Part shown: piece by piece, positions 26,165 to 35,579 of the stretch
Numbering within the stretch: the stretch's first letter is position 1
How the letters are laid out: each line of letters starts with the position of its first letter
Assembly: GCA_013215295.1 (NCBI GenBank)
Contig: JABSOZ010000020.1
Coordinates: forward strand, 1 to 64,000
Source: Colwellia sp.
Lineage (GTDB): Bacteria > Pseudomonadota > Gammaproteobacteria > Enterobacterales > Alteromonadaceae
Direction of reading: 5' to 3'
DNA: 64,000 bases
Position numbers and translations under genes: made by a program
Notes under the pieces: generated by a model
What the model was told of the DNA's origin: nothing
What the model saw: only the letters and a program-made list of their open reading frames with translations
The model's database searches: none

Positions 26165-27616
26165 ATGATTAAAATAAAAAACAACGTACACTTTATCGGT
26201 GGCGAATATACTACGTCTAAATGGGATGGAGAAATTCCAGTATATAACCCAAGTACCGGCGAGAAATTAGGTTGTATACCTGAAGGTTGCATTGATGATG
26301 CTCAAAATGCTCTAGAAGTAGCAAATGAAGCACAAAAATCATGGCGTAAATTTACTGCTCGAAATAGAGCTAAGATATTACGAAAATTTGCTGCGGGTAT
26401 TCGTGCACAAGCAAATGATCTTGCTCACTTATTAGTACTAGAACAAGGAAAGTTGCTCTCTGTTGCCGAAGGTGAAGTAGAAGCTACCGCAACATTTATT
26501 GAATATGCTTGTGATAATGCATTAACGATGGAAGGTGATATTTTAGCTTCCGATAATGAAGGTGAAAAACTTTACATTCATAAATACCCGAAAGGAGTAG
26601 TCGTTGGCATCACGGCTTGGAATTTTCCTTTAGCACTAGCCGGAAGGAAAATTGGACCTGCTCTGATCACCGGTAATAGCATTATCATAAAACCGACTGC
26701 CGAAACACCATTAGCCACGTTAGAGCTAGGTAAAATAGCGAATGAGGCTGGTATTCCTGCCGGTGTACTAAATATAGTGAATGGCAATGGCTCGGTTGTT
26801 GGGAAGTATCTATGTGAAAGTCCTCTCACTAAAATGATCACCATGACAGGCAGTACCAAGGCCGGGCAATCAATTTATCATAGCAGCGCTGAACATTTGA
26901 CTCATGTCATGCTTGAATTGGGTGGAAAAGCACCTTTTATCGTGATGAACGACGTTAATATCGACAATGCGGTTGAAGATTTATTTTGGGCTAGATTTGC
27001 GAATTGTGGACAAGTTTGTACTTGTGCAGAGCGACTTTATCTTCATGAAGATATTTACGATGAATTTATGGGTAAACTGATCAACAAAGTTAGCCAATTA
27101 AAAGTAGGCGACCCGTTAGATCCAACTACTGGAATGGGGCCTAAAGTTAATCAACGAGAAGTCGACTTTATTGATGGGCAAGTAATACAAGCAGTTGAAG
27201 AAGGTGCGACCATTGCTTTTGGTGGCAAAAGAGCCAAAGTCGAAGGATTTGAAGATGGGGCATGGTACCAACCGACCGTCTTAGAAAATGTCACTCAAGA
27301 GATGACTATTATTCATGAAGAGAGCTTTGGGCCAATTTTACCTGTGGTAAAGATTAGTTCAATAGAACAAGCTATACATTACAGTAATGATTGTGAATTC
27401 GGCTTGTCTGCCTATCTTTATACCAATAATTTGGCATGGATAGAAAAATGCACAGATGAATTGGAAGTCGGTGAAATTTATGTCAATCGAAGTATTGGGG
27501 AACAGCATCAAGGTTTTCATTACGGCTTAAAAATGAGTGGTTGTGGCGGGGAAGATGGCAAGTATGGTTTGGAACAATACCTTGATAAAAAGACTGTTTA
27601 TCTAAATCATTGTTAA
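26165..27616 (+). CDS. Aldehyde dehydrogenase, probable 3,6-anhydro-L-galactose dehydrogenase
   Basis: NAD(P)-dependent aldehyde dehydrogenase of 483 residues, predicted to oxidise L-AHG to 3,6-anhydro-L-galactonate, the first step after GH117. Expected features are present: [20 protein letters not shown], Glu251 in LELGGKAPF, nucleophile Cys285 in CGQVCTC, and [10 protein letters not shown]. It resembles AldA/lactaldehyde-type enzymes and is last in the catabolic operon. The ribosome site is inside the preceding gene end (GGGAAGATAACA), so translation is tightly coupled. Its stop codon lies within an operator palindrome that serves the next gene. Confidence 0.88.
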   Translation: MIKIKNNVHFIGGEYTTSKWDGEIPVYNPSTGEKLGCIPEGCIDDAQNALEVANEAQKSWRKFTARNRAKILRKFAAGIRAQANDLAHLLVLEQGKLLSVAEGEVEATATFIEYACDNALTMEGDILASDNEGEKLYIHKYPKGVVVGITAWNFPLALAGRKIGPALITGNSIIIKPTAETPLATLELGKIANEAGIPAGVLNIVNGNGSVVGKYLCESPLTKMITMTGSTKAGQSIYHSSAEHLTHVMLELGGKAPFIVMNDVNIDNAVEDLFWARFANCGQVCTCAERLYLHEDIYDEFMGKLINKVSQLKVGDPLDPTTGMGPKVNQREVDFIDGQVIQAVEEGATIAFGGKRAKVEGFEDGAWYQPTVLENVTQEMTIIHEESFGPILPVVKISSIEQAIHYSNDCEFGLSAYLYTNNLAWIEKCTDELEVGEIYVNRSIGEQHQGFHYGLKMSGCGGEDGKYGLEQYLDKKTVYLNHC

Positions 27617-27620
27617 CAAT
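27609..27620. promoter_or_regulatory. Operator palindrome ATTGTTAACAAT before gntR, overlapping the upstream stop codon
   Basis: Perfect copy; the TAA of the aldehyde dehydrogenase gene is part of it. It lies 81 bp before the regulator start, suggesting autoregulation. Confidence 0.72.
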
Positions 27621-27701
27621 TTATTGTAACCTTGTTATCATGGGCACTTACTATTAAGTAGTGCCCCATAATTTATGGTTTCTTTAAGGACGAAATAAGT
27701 C

Positions 27702-28310
27702 ATGCTTGACTCAACTGCAATTGTCTCAGTACGCGAACAAATAGCACGTCAATTACGTGCTGATATTATTAACGGTGTTTTAACTGAAAAAACGAAACTA
27801 AAAGAACAAGAACTAGCGGCTCGTTTTAATGTTTCTCGTGGTCCTGTGCGAGATGTTCTACTTCAGTTAACGAAAGAAGGCTTACTTATTTCAAAAAATA
27901 ATTGTGGCGTAATCGTTAACAGTGCGCCAAAAGCTGAGTTACAACCATTAATGGTAAATTTACGGGTGAAAATCGAAAGTCATGCGATAAAGATAACCAT
28001 CAATGAATTAACCGAAGAAGATTTTAATCATCTTGATAATATTCTGGCGACGATGACTAAGGCTTTTGAAGAAGAAAATTACTCTCTAGTCACCGAAACT
28101 GATATGGCTTTTCATCGTTATTTAGTGCATAAAGCAGGTGGTGATGATTTAGTTAATTTATGGCAGCCTGTTATTTATCGTATGCGCATGAACTATAAAC
28201 GTATCAGTACCCCAAAAGAGTGTTTTGAAGAACATAATCAGCTACTCACTTATTTAAAAAATAAAGAATTAAAGTTAGCTTTAGCGTCACTTAAAGACAA
28301 CGTTAAATGA
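27702..28310 (+). CDS. GntR-family (FadR/FCD type) transcriptional regulator, likely repressor of the L-AHG locus
   Basis: Cytoplasmic regulator of 202 residues. The N-terminal winged helix (about 8-72) includes REQIARQLRADIINGVL, LKEQELAARFNVSRGPVRDV and LTKEGLLISKNN; the rest is an alpha-helical FCD effector domain with DMAFHRYLVHKAGGDDLV containing expected metal/ligand positions. It follows the catabolic operon in the same direction and is the only sugar-type regulator gene in the locus, so it is the natural candidate to bind the recurring TTGTTAACAA sites. The inducer is probably a pathway intermediate; this is inference. Confidence 0.88.
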   Translation: MLDSTAIVSVREQIARQLRADIINGVLTEKTKLKEQELAARFNVSRGPVRDVLLQLTKEGLLISKNNCGVIVNSAPKAELQPLMVNLRVKIESHAIKITINELTEEDFNHLDNILATMTKAFEEENYSLVTETDMAFHRYLVHKAGGDDLVNLWQPVIYRMRMNYKRISTPKECFEEHNQLLTYLKNKELKLALASLKDNVK

Positions 28311-28880
28311 CCGTTTGCTTAAAAGACTGCTGAAACAGCTATTAACTAATAAAAATTCAAGTCGATGTTGTAATGGTCAGTATGTTTCTGCAGAGGATCT
28401 ACAGTAATCTTATTTATATTGAACAGACGTAGAGGTTGATCCCTAGAGGGTGAATACACTTCATCATAAAAAGAGTATTCACCAGTAAAATCACTAGCCG
28501 TATAATAACTATAAAAATAATAATGAAATCAAGCTATAGAGTATTTTTCATCGGCCTGATTCCCCAGAGCTTCTTTAATTTATCCCCTTCATTTACCGAA
28601 AAAACTAAATTTTTTGATTTCTATTTAATGGACGGGTGAAAACCGATCATTGCCCTATAAAGTCTATTGCTATAAATTATCTAGCTTATAAAAATTATTT
28701 AGCTTCAAGAGAACCGATAAATCGATGTGACTTCTATTTGAAGAATGGCAATACGTACTTACCTCTGGACATACTTTAAAGAAAATATTGTCCCTTAAGA
28801 ACAAACTCAATTACCGATGAATATGAGTAATTTAATGCACGAATTCTAATAATAAAGTAAAAAACAAGGTCAGATTCACT
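28311..28880. other. 570-bp gene-free gap after gntR
   Basis: I see no supported gene. A perfect nine-base inverted repeat, GGTGAATAC (28449-28457) and GTATTCACC (28475-28483), with a 17-base loop lies inside but has no T-run. A 38-codon open frame near 28523 lacks a ribosome site. This gap marks the boundary between the galactan locus and the next region. Confidence 0.6.
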
Positions 28881-29987
28881 ATGTTTAAACAGTTATTATT
28901 CATTACTATTAACTTATCTTTTTTAGGTTTATGTGCTTGTGGCGGAGGGAGTAATGCTACTGAAGTTATTGTTACAGAACCCATTGAATATCATTATGAG
29001 ATCCCGACTCAAACAGCCGATGGCTGGCCTGTGGCGTCATTATATGATAACGGTTTTGACGTCGCTAATATCGAAACGCTGATTAGCTCAATGAAAAAAG
29101 GGGCTTATCCAGAAATCGATGGCATCTTAGTTGCCCAATCAGGTTCATTATTGTTGGAACAATATTTCAACGGTTACTCTCAAGATAAACGACACGAAAC
29201 GCAATCAGCGATAAAAAGTTTTGACTCCGCAGTAGTGGGTATTTTACGTGACCAACAATATTTTCAATCAGTAGATCAACCCATTAAAGACTTCTTTCCT
29301 GAGCTGCAAGAAATAGATTGGAGCGGTTCGAAAGAGGATATGACTTTAGCAGACTTGTTAACTATGCGTTCTGGGTTAGATTGTCTTGAAAATCAAGAGA
29401 GTAACTGTAACTCATCTAACCTCAATCAAAGCACGAATTGGGCAGAATTTACCTTAGCGCAAGAAATGGCAACACAGCCGGGAAGTTATTTTTCTTATTT
29501 TTCTGGGTTACCCCTTGTGATGCACCGAATAATAGAAAATCAAACTGGCTTGTCATTTACTGAGTTTATTGACAAAAATTTATTCGTACCTTTAGGTATA
29601 GTAAACTATAAATTTGACAGCTCACCGAGTGGCGAAGCACTGGGCGCTCATATGTTACCCAGAGATATGGCAAAATTTGGCCAACTTTATTTAAATAAAG
29701 GACATTGGATGGGCCAACAAATAATATCGTCACAGTGGATAACAGAGTCTACTCAAGCGAGCGTTGAAGATGGCCAATGGTTAGAGCAATTCAAATATGG
29801 ATATTGGTGGTGGTTGTTTGACGGTAAAAAAGCAAACAGATCATTTAGCTTCGTTGGCGCCCGAGGGGCAAAGGGACAATGGATTATACTATTTCCCGAG
29901 CGAGAACTACTCATAGTGTTTACAGGTAATAAAGATAGCGATGCCGTTTTTGATATTATCGAAAAATATTTTTATTTAGCTGACTAA
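28881..29987 (+). CDS. Class-C beta-lactamase-like serine hydrolase lipoprotein
   Basis: Exported lipoprotein of 368 residues, lipobox L17-C18-A19-C20. The serine beta-lactamase/penicillin-binding fold is indicated by the S-x-x-K tetrad S109-A-I-K112 (TQSAIKSFDS), LLTMRSGLDC, LPRDMAKFGQLYLNKG and the C-terminal GARGAKGQWI region that stands in for the KTG strand. Such proteins include esterases, D-aminopeptidases and peptidases; a true beta-lactamase is unlikely, since the usual Y-x-N is replaced near SYFSYFSGLP. It lies 49 bp before the next gene on the same strand. Substrate unknown. Confidence 0.85.
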   Translation: MFKQLLFITINLSFLGLCACGGGSNATEVIVTEPIEYHYEIPTQTADGWPVASLYDNGFDVANIETLISSMKKGAYPEIDGILVAQSGSLLLEQYFNGYSQDKRHETQSAIKSFDSAVVGILRDQQYFQSVDQPIKDFFPELQEIDWSGSKEDMTLADLLTMRSGLDCLENQESNCNSSNLNQSTNWAEFTLAQEMATQPGSYFSYFSGLPLVMHRIIENQTGLSFTEFIDKNLFVPLGIVNYKFDSSPSGEALGAHMLPRDMAKFGQLYLNKGHWMGQQIISSQWITESTQASVEDGQWLEQFKYGYWWWLFDGKKANRSFSFVGARGAKGQWIILFPERELLIVFTGNKDSDAVFDIIEKYFYLAD

Positions 29988-30036
29988 ATAATTGCGTAAA
30001 TAAACGAACAATAGAAGTGGATATAATATTAGACAT

Positions 30037-30780
30037 ATGAAATTAATAAAAATAATATTTGTTGTGATGTTTCACATCCAAATGGTGCAGGCAGAAACAA
30101 TTAAGGTCGCTGCAATTGACTGGTGCCCACAAATTTGTGTCGATGAAACGAGACCAGGTTATACCGTAGAATTAATAAAAAAAATATTTCAAGACAGTGA
30201 ATACACTTTAGAAATAGATCTATTCCCGTGGAGCCGCGCGATAAAATACGTTTCTGAAGGAAAATACGACGCTTTACTTGCTCCGGCTAAAAAAGAAGCG
30301 CCACTTTTAATTTTTCCAAACTTCCCTGTAGGTCACCAACGAATGTGCTTTTTTATCGATGCCAACAGCGCTTGGCGCTATGAAAACAAGCAGAGTTTAC
30401 AAGGCCTAAAAATAGGTATTGCCAACGATGCCTCCATAGAAGAGCTCAATAGTTATATCAAAGAACACCCCGAACAATTCAATTACCAGCCTTATCACGA
30501 ACGTTTTGTTGCTCAAAATGTGGGGAAGTTATTAAAAAAACGCATTGATACTTTTATATTCACGAAAAACACAACGCTTTATGAACTTAGAGAGGAAAAT
30601 TTACATCACAAAATAAAAAGTGCGGGCTGTGTATCTGAAGCCGAAATATTTTTAGCGTTTACACCGGCCGACAAAAAAAAGCAGCAGATCAATAAAATGA
30701 TAAACTACTTTAACAAACGTATGGCCATATTAATAAATACCGGTGAAATAAATAAACTTCACCAAAAATATGATATTTAG
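30037..30780 (+). CDS. Periplasmic substrate-binding protein, SBP_bac_3-like
   Basis: Secreted protein of 247 residues with a signal peptide ending near MVQAE. The pattern IKVAAIDWCPQICVDETRPGYTVELIKKIF and LFPWSRAIKYVSEGKYDALLAPAKKE is that of the many orphan amino-acid-type binding proteins in Alteromonadales. No permease or ATPase is adjacent, so it is probably not a standard ABC importer component; it may sense or scavenge. Two cysteines near the N terminus (CPQIC) could form a disulphide. An inverted repeat follows the gene. Confidence 0.8.
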   Translation: MKLIKIIFVVMFHIQMVQAETIKVAAIDWCPQICVDETRPGYTVELIKKIFQDSEYTLEIDLFPWSRAIKYVSEGKYDALLAPAKKEAPLLIFPNFPVGHQRMCFFIDANSAWRYENKQSLQGLKIGIANDASIEELNSYIKEHPEQFNYQPYHERFVAQNVGKLLKKRIDTFIFTKNTTLYELREENLHHKIKSAGCVSEAEIFLAFTPADKKKQQINKMINYFNKRMAILINTGEINKLHQKYDI

Positions 30781-30809
30781 CAGACGAATCACCAAGGTTT
30801 TAAAGATAA

Positions 30810-30848
30810 GCTGAATCATAAACACAATATCACTCTTTATGATTCAGC
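30810..30848. terminator. Inverted repeat between converging genes, probable bidirectional terminator
   Basis: Perfect 13-base arms GCTGAATCATAAA and TTTATGATTCAGC with a 13-base loop, placed between two genes that end toward each other. T-runs are poor on both strands, so termination is a positional inference. Confidence 0.65.
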
Positions 30849-30868
30849 CTGCAATGAACAAATATGGT

Positions 30869-33868
30869 TTAAAGGCTATTGCTCACTTTATTCAAATCCC
30901 AAAGTGCTTTTAATTTATCGACGAATAATTTATCCCTTTCCTTTGTTGAAGAAACAAATAATTCAAAGTTAGAATCATCAAACCTAATAATGGTAATTAT
31001 GGTGTCTGCGTCTTTTTTAGACGCATGCTTTACCTTAATATCTTTGATGTCTATAAATGTGGCTTTTTCAATTTGAAGACCGTCATTGTCATCTTGCCAA
31101 TATGAAAAAACATGCTGGTCAGTAACGCCATTTCCTTCACCTCGAATACTGAGAAATCCATCACTGTAAAAATAATGTATCGTTTCATCCGCAGACACAA
31201 CGTCCTTTCTGTAGAGGTACTTCATGTCATGTTGCATAATATCATGCTGAGAAATAACTGAATCGCTAGGTATAAGCGGTGTTTTTTTGGCAATAACAAA
31301 CCCTAACAAGGGAAGGTATAATATGATGGCAATAATACTTTGAACATTCCACATGGAGTTGTAGCGATATGCTTTACTGTCTTGATGATTCACATTGTTA
31401 ATGTATTTCACAAAAGGAATAAAAAACAAAGGTAATAACAAGGTGAGTAAACTCAAAGCGCCATATTCTATGTAACTTCCTATCAATGTGAAGACAAAAT
31501 AAACGAGAGCAAAAATGATAGCAATAACAGGCAGCATTACTTTATTTTTATCAAAGCGTTCAACACTATCATTTTTCAATGCTAAAAATAGTGGATAAAA
31601 CCAGAAGATAGCAAATATTGCACGGGCAATTGGCATCAACTCGCTTTGTTGCTTTTGCTTTATAATGTTCCAATTTCTGTACATCCAATAAGCACTGTAA
31701 AACCCCATTGTAAACAAGGATAAAACTAAAAACTTAACCGGTGCCACAGGAAAAAAATGACTTTCAGGAAAATCAGGACGTTTACTCGACTCTATTCGCC
31801 AGCTGACAATAAAAGCAAGAAAACCAATAACGTAAAGCAAAACAGCTTCCATCACCCAATTATCTAAAAGATCTTTTTTAAATTCTTCAACATCATCTTT
31901 TTTTTCTGCAAATTTAATAATGCCGTAATAAGCTTTGTCTCTTAATAAGTCTCTGGCAGTAAGATAATTATCAATTTGATTAGCTGGAATATGATCAGTT
32001 TTAGAGCGGTACTCATAGGTTAGGCTTAAGGTATCATCAACAAAAGTCACCTTGCGTTCAAAAAAGAAAAAATCGTTGTCTTCAACAAAAGCTTCATTGT
32101 CGAAATCCCAGCCATTTTCTTTAAATATAACCGTGGTTTTATTGATAATATTATTAGGGTAGTCGAACCATAGCGGTACATTTCTTGTCTGTTGCTTAGG
32201 CTTATAAACCGCATTTCTAATATTTGAAGGATAGAAGTCGCTTTCGTAATCTACATCACCTTTTTCCCAAAATTCATTAATAGAATAACTTTCTGTTAAT
32301 TTCAAAACACCTGATATGGTATCGGTAGAAATTTCAATTGCAGCAGTTGAGGTTAATTTAGGATATGTCCGTTGGTAAAAGACTTTAAAGTCTTGAGTCA
32401 GCTTCTTTTTACCGTCACGTTCAATTCTCCCTTGTTGCGTTTGTGCTTTATCACCTAAGTATTTACTCACTACACTATACGAAGTCGCTTGATCAACACC
32501 TTCAGGAATAGTGAAAATTTCTTCAACATGGGTATAAGTATTTTGCCCATTGCTCGCCATAGACGTTAAAGCTGTTTCACCCGACTTAACAACCAAAGCA
32601 TAACCATAATCAGGCTGAAAAAGATGAGCTAACTGCCCTTCTTGGTAGCTTAAGGTTGGATCTAACCAAATACGTTCGCCATTAAATTGCAGTGTCACGA
32701 TAACGTGATTAAATAAATTAACCGCAGGTAACTTCTCAGCCAATAACTTAGTATCTTCGGTATCAACCAGTGCAGGGAAAGCCTCAATACCCAGTGCTTT
32801 TAGCAGCGTAATGAACAACAAGGCTTTGTCTTTACAATCTCCGTACCTTAACGCTAGAGTTTCATGAGCAGGTGTTGGTATATGTGAATTTACGCCCATC
32901 TCCAAGCCAACATAACGTATGTTGTCTTGAGTATATTTTAATGCTGCGGTAATTTGCTCCGCTTGGTTAGCGCTGTTTTGTTTAATCTCATTAGCAAGCT
33001 CAACAATACTGTTATGCAGTTCACTTGGTAAGTATAAAGTTTCGGCCCAAACAACGACATCTTGCCAGTTTTTGCTTTCGCTAAACGATATTGAACCATA
33101 ACCGTCATACCACCCTGGCACTTCCCCAGCCGTTGAAAGTGTTTCAGCATTATTCATATGCACTTGGTATTCTGTAAACTCACCCAACTTTTGTTCTTTT
33201 ATATCGGCAGTGATATTGCGAGTGCTTAAAAATAACGGCGTACTTTTTCCCCAAAGTATGCGAACAAATTGATCCCTTACTGGCACGCTCCAATTCAGCG
33301 AACGACTGTAAGCAAAAATCCCTTTGTAAACAGGATTGTTTCCATAGCGGGTGAAACTATAATCAATGGTGTCACCCATTTGAATGTCATCAATAAGAAT
33401 ATTAAGCGTTAAAGAGCCGTTATAAATTTGGTTTTCTAATTCAGTTTCACGGTTTAATAATGATATTTTTGCACTCGACAATTTATCAATGCGTTCACCG
33501 TTTCGAAAAATGAATAAAGTATTCAGTGTGAGCTTTTGGTAAGTAGGATCATAATCAATATTTATTTGTGAGGTATAATCAACGCCAGCTTGATTCACAA
33601 CGGTTTCAACGTAACGAAAGTACGAAACTATTTTCTCCGTCGCTGACACTTTCTTTTGTGAATCGAGTAATTGATAAAATACGCCGTCGTTGATTTCGTC
33701 AACGGGAATATCTTGTGTCAGTGTAATGTCACGGATCTCGACCCAAGTTGGGGCGGCTTCGATGTGAATGTCATCATATTTTTCAGCGTGAAGTAAACCG
33801 CTTAGCAATAGGAAAAGAACGGTAATGACACTTGTTTTTATTCGAGGTAAATTATTGAAAAATTGCAA
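30869..33868 (-). CDS. DUF3857/transglutaminase-like protein with polytopic membrane C terminus
   Basis: A 999-residue envelope protein. Signal peptide about 1-28. DUF3857 beta domain (about 50-250, including GDTIDYSFTRYG). Transglutaminase-like domain with the full triad Cys345 (RYGDCKDK), His388 (FNHVIV) and Asp403 (WLDPT). A further beta region follows, then about five membrane helices from residue ~670 on (WVMEAVLLYVIGFLAFIVSW; VKFLVLSLFTMGFYSAYW and others), and a soluble C-terminal tail (~880-999). DUF3857-transglutaminase proteins are common in Bacteroidetes and marine proteobacteria, with no settled function; the polytopic extension is less usual. It appears to be monocistronic and converges on the binding-protein gene. 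Confidence 0.85.
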   Translation of the reverse strand: MQFFNNLPRIKTSVITVLFLLLSGLLHAEKYDDIHIEAAPTWVEIRDITLTQDIPVDEINDGVFYQLLDSQKKVSATEKIVSYFRYVETVVNQAGVDYTSQINIDYDPTYQKLTLNTLFIFRNGERIDKLSSAKISLLNRETELENQIYNGSLTLNILIDDIQMGDTIDYSFTRYGNNPVYKGIFAYSRSLNWSVPVRDQFVRILWGKSTPLFLSTRNITADIKEQKLGEFTEYQVHMNNAETLSTAGEVPGWYDGYGSISFSESKNWQDVVVWAETLYLPSELHNSIVELANEIKQNSANQAEQITAALKYTQDNIRYVGLEMGVNSHIPTPAHETLALRYGDCKDKALLFITLLKALGIEAFPALVDTEDTKLLAEKLPAVNLFNHVIVTLQFNGERIWLDPTLSYQEGQLAHLFQPDYGYALVVKSGETALTSMASNGQNTYTHVEEIFTIPEGVDQATSYSVVSKYLGDKAQTQQGRIERDGKKKLTQDFKVFYQRTYPKLTSTAAIEISTDTISGVLKLTESYSINEFWEKGDVDYESDFYPSNIRNAVYKPKQQTRNVPLWFDYPNNIINKTTVIFKENGWDFDNEAFVEDNDFFFFERKVTFVDDTLSLTYEYRSKTDHIPANQIDNYLTARDLLRDKAYYGIIKFAEKKDDVEEFKKDLLDNWVMEAVLLYVIGFLAFIVSWRIESSKRPDFPESHFFPVAPVKFLVLSLFTMGFYSAYWMYRNWNIIKQKQQSELMPIARAIFAIFWFYPLFLALKNDSVERFDKNKVMLPVIAIIFALVYFVFTLIGSYIEYGALSLLTLLLPLFFIPFVKYINNVNHQDSKAYRYNSMWNVQSIIAIILYLPLLGFVIAKKTPLIPSDSVISQHDIMQHDMKYLYRKDVVSADETIHYFYSDGFLSIRGEGNGVTDQHVFSYWQDDNDGLQIEKATFIDIKDIKVKHASKKDADTIITIIRFDDSNFELFVSSTKERDKLFVDKLKALWDLNKVSNSL

Positions 33869-34048
33869 AAAAAATCCTTTTATTTTTATTATCCTGCTAG
33901 TTTGCCTTTAAAGAGGACAATATAGCAATATTTTAAGCCTACTTTGATACATCAGTATTAAGCTGAGTAAAAAGTAACGTAAGGCTAATTTTTTCTTGGT
34001 ATGATTATCAAGCCTACTTCATGGCATATCATAAAAGAGTATATTCGG

Positions 34049-34264
34049 ATGACTATAAATCTAGACGCCAGCCACTGCCCTCTTTGCCAACAGGATAACC
34101 GTTGTGATGTTGCTTCACCACAAGGTTGTTGGTGTTCGCTAGAAAAAGTCCCTAACGCATTAATACAACAAGTACCTGATGATAAAAAAGGTCAAAGCTG
34201 TATTTGCCAAACGTGCATAAAAAAATTCAACTTAACTAAAGAAGATAACTTCACAGCACTTTAA
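34049..34264 (+). CDS. Cysteine-rich CWC family protein
   Basis: A 71-residue protein with CPLCQQDNRC, CWC and CICQTCIKKF, the Cys pattern of the small CWC family, probably metal binding. I chose the ATG just before TINLDASHCPLC, with AGAG nine bases upstream; an in-frame ATG 16 codons earlier would add residues outside the family core. Function is not known. It diverges from the DUF3857 gene. Confidence 0.78.
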   Translation: MTINLDASHCPLCQQDNRCDVASPQGCWCSLEKVPNALIQQVPDDKKGQSCICQTCIKKFNLTKEDNFTAL

Positions 34265-34284
34265 GCCATCTTTTAACTCTCTTT

Positions 34285-34321
34285 TAACCACCCATCATTT
34301 TTTCTAACCGCTCATCACTTT
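34285..34321. promoter_or_regulatory. Tandem direct repeat, candidate LytTR binding site upstream of CPBP gene 1
   Basis: TAACCACCCATCATTTT and TAACCGCTCATCACTTT are imperfect copies with a 20-bp period (two helical turns). The same 37-bp block recurs with only three changes before the second CPBP unit. Direct repeats of this spacing are typical for LytTR-domain regulators, and one is encoded 5 kb downstream. Confidence 0.65.
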
Positions 34322-34404
34322 GTGCCACTTCAATCATTATTATTATCTATGCTAGCAACATAAAGTTATATCGATTAACCCCACAAAAACATAGATGGAA
34401 TAAA

Positions 34405-35334
34405 ATGATGAACAGTCAAACAGTAACCGCTGCAAATATAGAAGAAGCTAGTCTACTCGAACAACACGTGAAACAACCTGCAATTAAGAAAGGTTGGGTA
34501 AGGGCCCTAGTTGGCTTTATTATTATTAGTATTTTTTCCAGCCTTGGTGCAATACCCTTTGTTATTACAGGAACAATTACTCCTGAAATGATGGAAATGT
34601 CTGCTAGCGCTCTATTTAACAGCATTGGCGTGAACATGATGTTTGCTTTCATGTTGTTTCAATTTATCGGCGCATTGTTTGCTATTTTTATCTTTCGTAA
34701 GTTTGTTGATAGACGATCGTTTATATCGTTAGGTTTCGAATTATCTCACCACAAAGCTGACGCAATGAAAGGGTTAGTCTGGGGAGCTGCTTTAATATCA
34801 GTAGGTTTCCTTGCTCTTTATATCTTCGACTTCATCTCAATTATTGAAACTGATTTTGGTGCCATTCAATGGTTGAGCTATCTCGCCTTTTTTGCTGTTG
34901 TTGCTTTCAATGAAGAAATATTAGTCCGTGGTTATATACTGACAAATTTAATGGCTTCAATGAACAAATATTGGGCGTTAATCGTTTCTGCATTATTGTT
35001 TTCTGTTATGCATTTAGCTAACGATAATACTTCGTTAATATCGACCGTTAACCTCTTTTTAGCGGGTATCATGTTAGGTATGTACACGATTCATAAACGT
35101 AACTTATGGTTCCCTATTGCAATGCATTTCACTTGGAACTTTTTTCAAGGTCCCCTGCTTGGTTTTGAAGTCAGTGGTACTAGAATGGACAGTGTTATCA
35201 GCCAACAAGTGTCAGGAAACGCATTAATTACCGGTGGTGAATTTGGCTTTGAAGGTTCATTATTACTTACCGTTATGATGATTGTTTCAACAGCTTATAT
35301 CCACTTTACCTATAAAAACACAGCCAAAGTTTAA
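34405..35334 (+). CDS. CPBP-family intramembrane metalloprotease (copy 1)
   Basis: Polytopic inner-membrane protein of 309 residues and about eight helices, related to Rce1/type II CAAX prenyl endopeptidases. The three family motifs are intact: E170-E-I-L-V-R175, FSVMH in helix context, and HFTWN, together forming the presumed metal site. An N-terminal cytoplasmic stretch (~35 residues) precedes the first helix. It leads a unit with a small membrane protein 14 bp downstream, then a LytS-type kinase. In bacteria such proteases are tied to peptide maturation or self-immunity, but no bacteriocin gene is seen here. Confidence 0.9.
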   Translation: MMNSQTVTAANIEEASLLEQHVKQPAIKKGWVRALVGFIIISIFSSLGAIPFVITGTITPEMMEMSASALFNSIGVNMMFAFMLFQFIGALFAIFIFRKFVDRRSFISLGFELSHHKADAMKGLVWGAALISVGFLALYIFDFISIIETDFGAIQWLSYLAFFAVVAFNEEILVRGYILTNLMASMNKYWALIVSALLFSVMHLANDNTSLISTVNLFLAGIMLGMYTIHKRNLWFPIAMHFTWNFFQGPLLGFEVSGTRMDSVISQQVSGNALITGGEFGFEGSLLLTVMMIVSTAYIHFTYKNTAKV

Positions 35335-35348
35335 TAAGTAATAACGAT

Positions 35349-35567
35349 ATGGTGCTCTTACTTTCGCTCATGCCCATCATTGCATGGATAATTCTCTTTT
35401 TAGTTTTGCTCGTTAGCTTTTCATATTTATATGTACATTATAAAAACTGGGGGAAAGTCGCCATGGGTAGCATGCTGATTTTAGTGTTGATTGGCATAGG
35501 ATCATGGCATTATCACACTGCTGAATATGACACCAAAATAAGTGAAGTCACTAAAAACTCACCGTAA
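35349..35567 (+). CDS. Small membrane protein downstream of CPBP 1
   Basis: 72 residues with two predicted helices (MPIIAWIILFLVLLVSFSYL and VAMGSMLILVLIGIGSW) separated by a short basic loop, and a polar C terminus. No family is recognised. It probably lies in the same transcript as the CPBP gene. Confidence 0.7.
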   Translation: MVLLLSLMPIIAWIILFLVLLVSFSYLYVHYKNWGKVAMGSMLILVLIGIGSWHYHTAEYDTKISEVTKNSP

Positions 35568-35579
35568 CTTGAAAAACGA

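Noticed and set aside
28523-28639. 38-codon open frame in the gap after gntR
   Set aside because: No ribosome site before its ATG, no family resemblance, and it lies in an AT-rich gene-free stretch.
28881-29987. Antibiotic-resistance beta-lactamase
   Set aside because: Only the S-x-x-K motif is clear; the Y-x-N and K-T-G motifs are altered and the lipoprotein context fits an esterase or peptidase-like serine hydrolase better.
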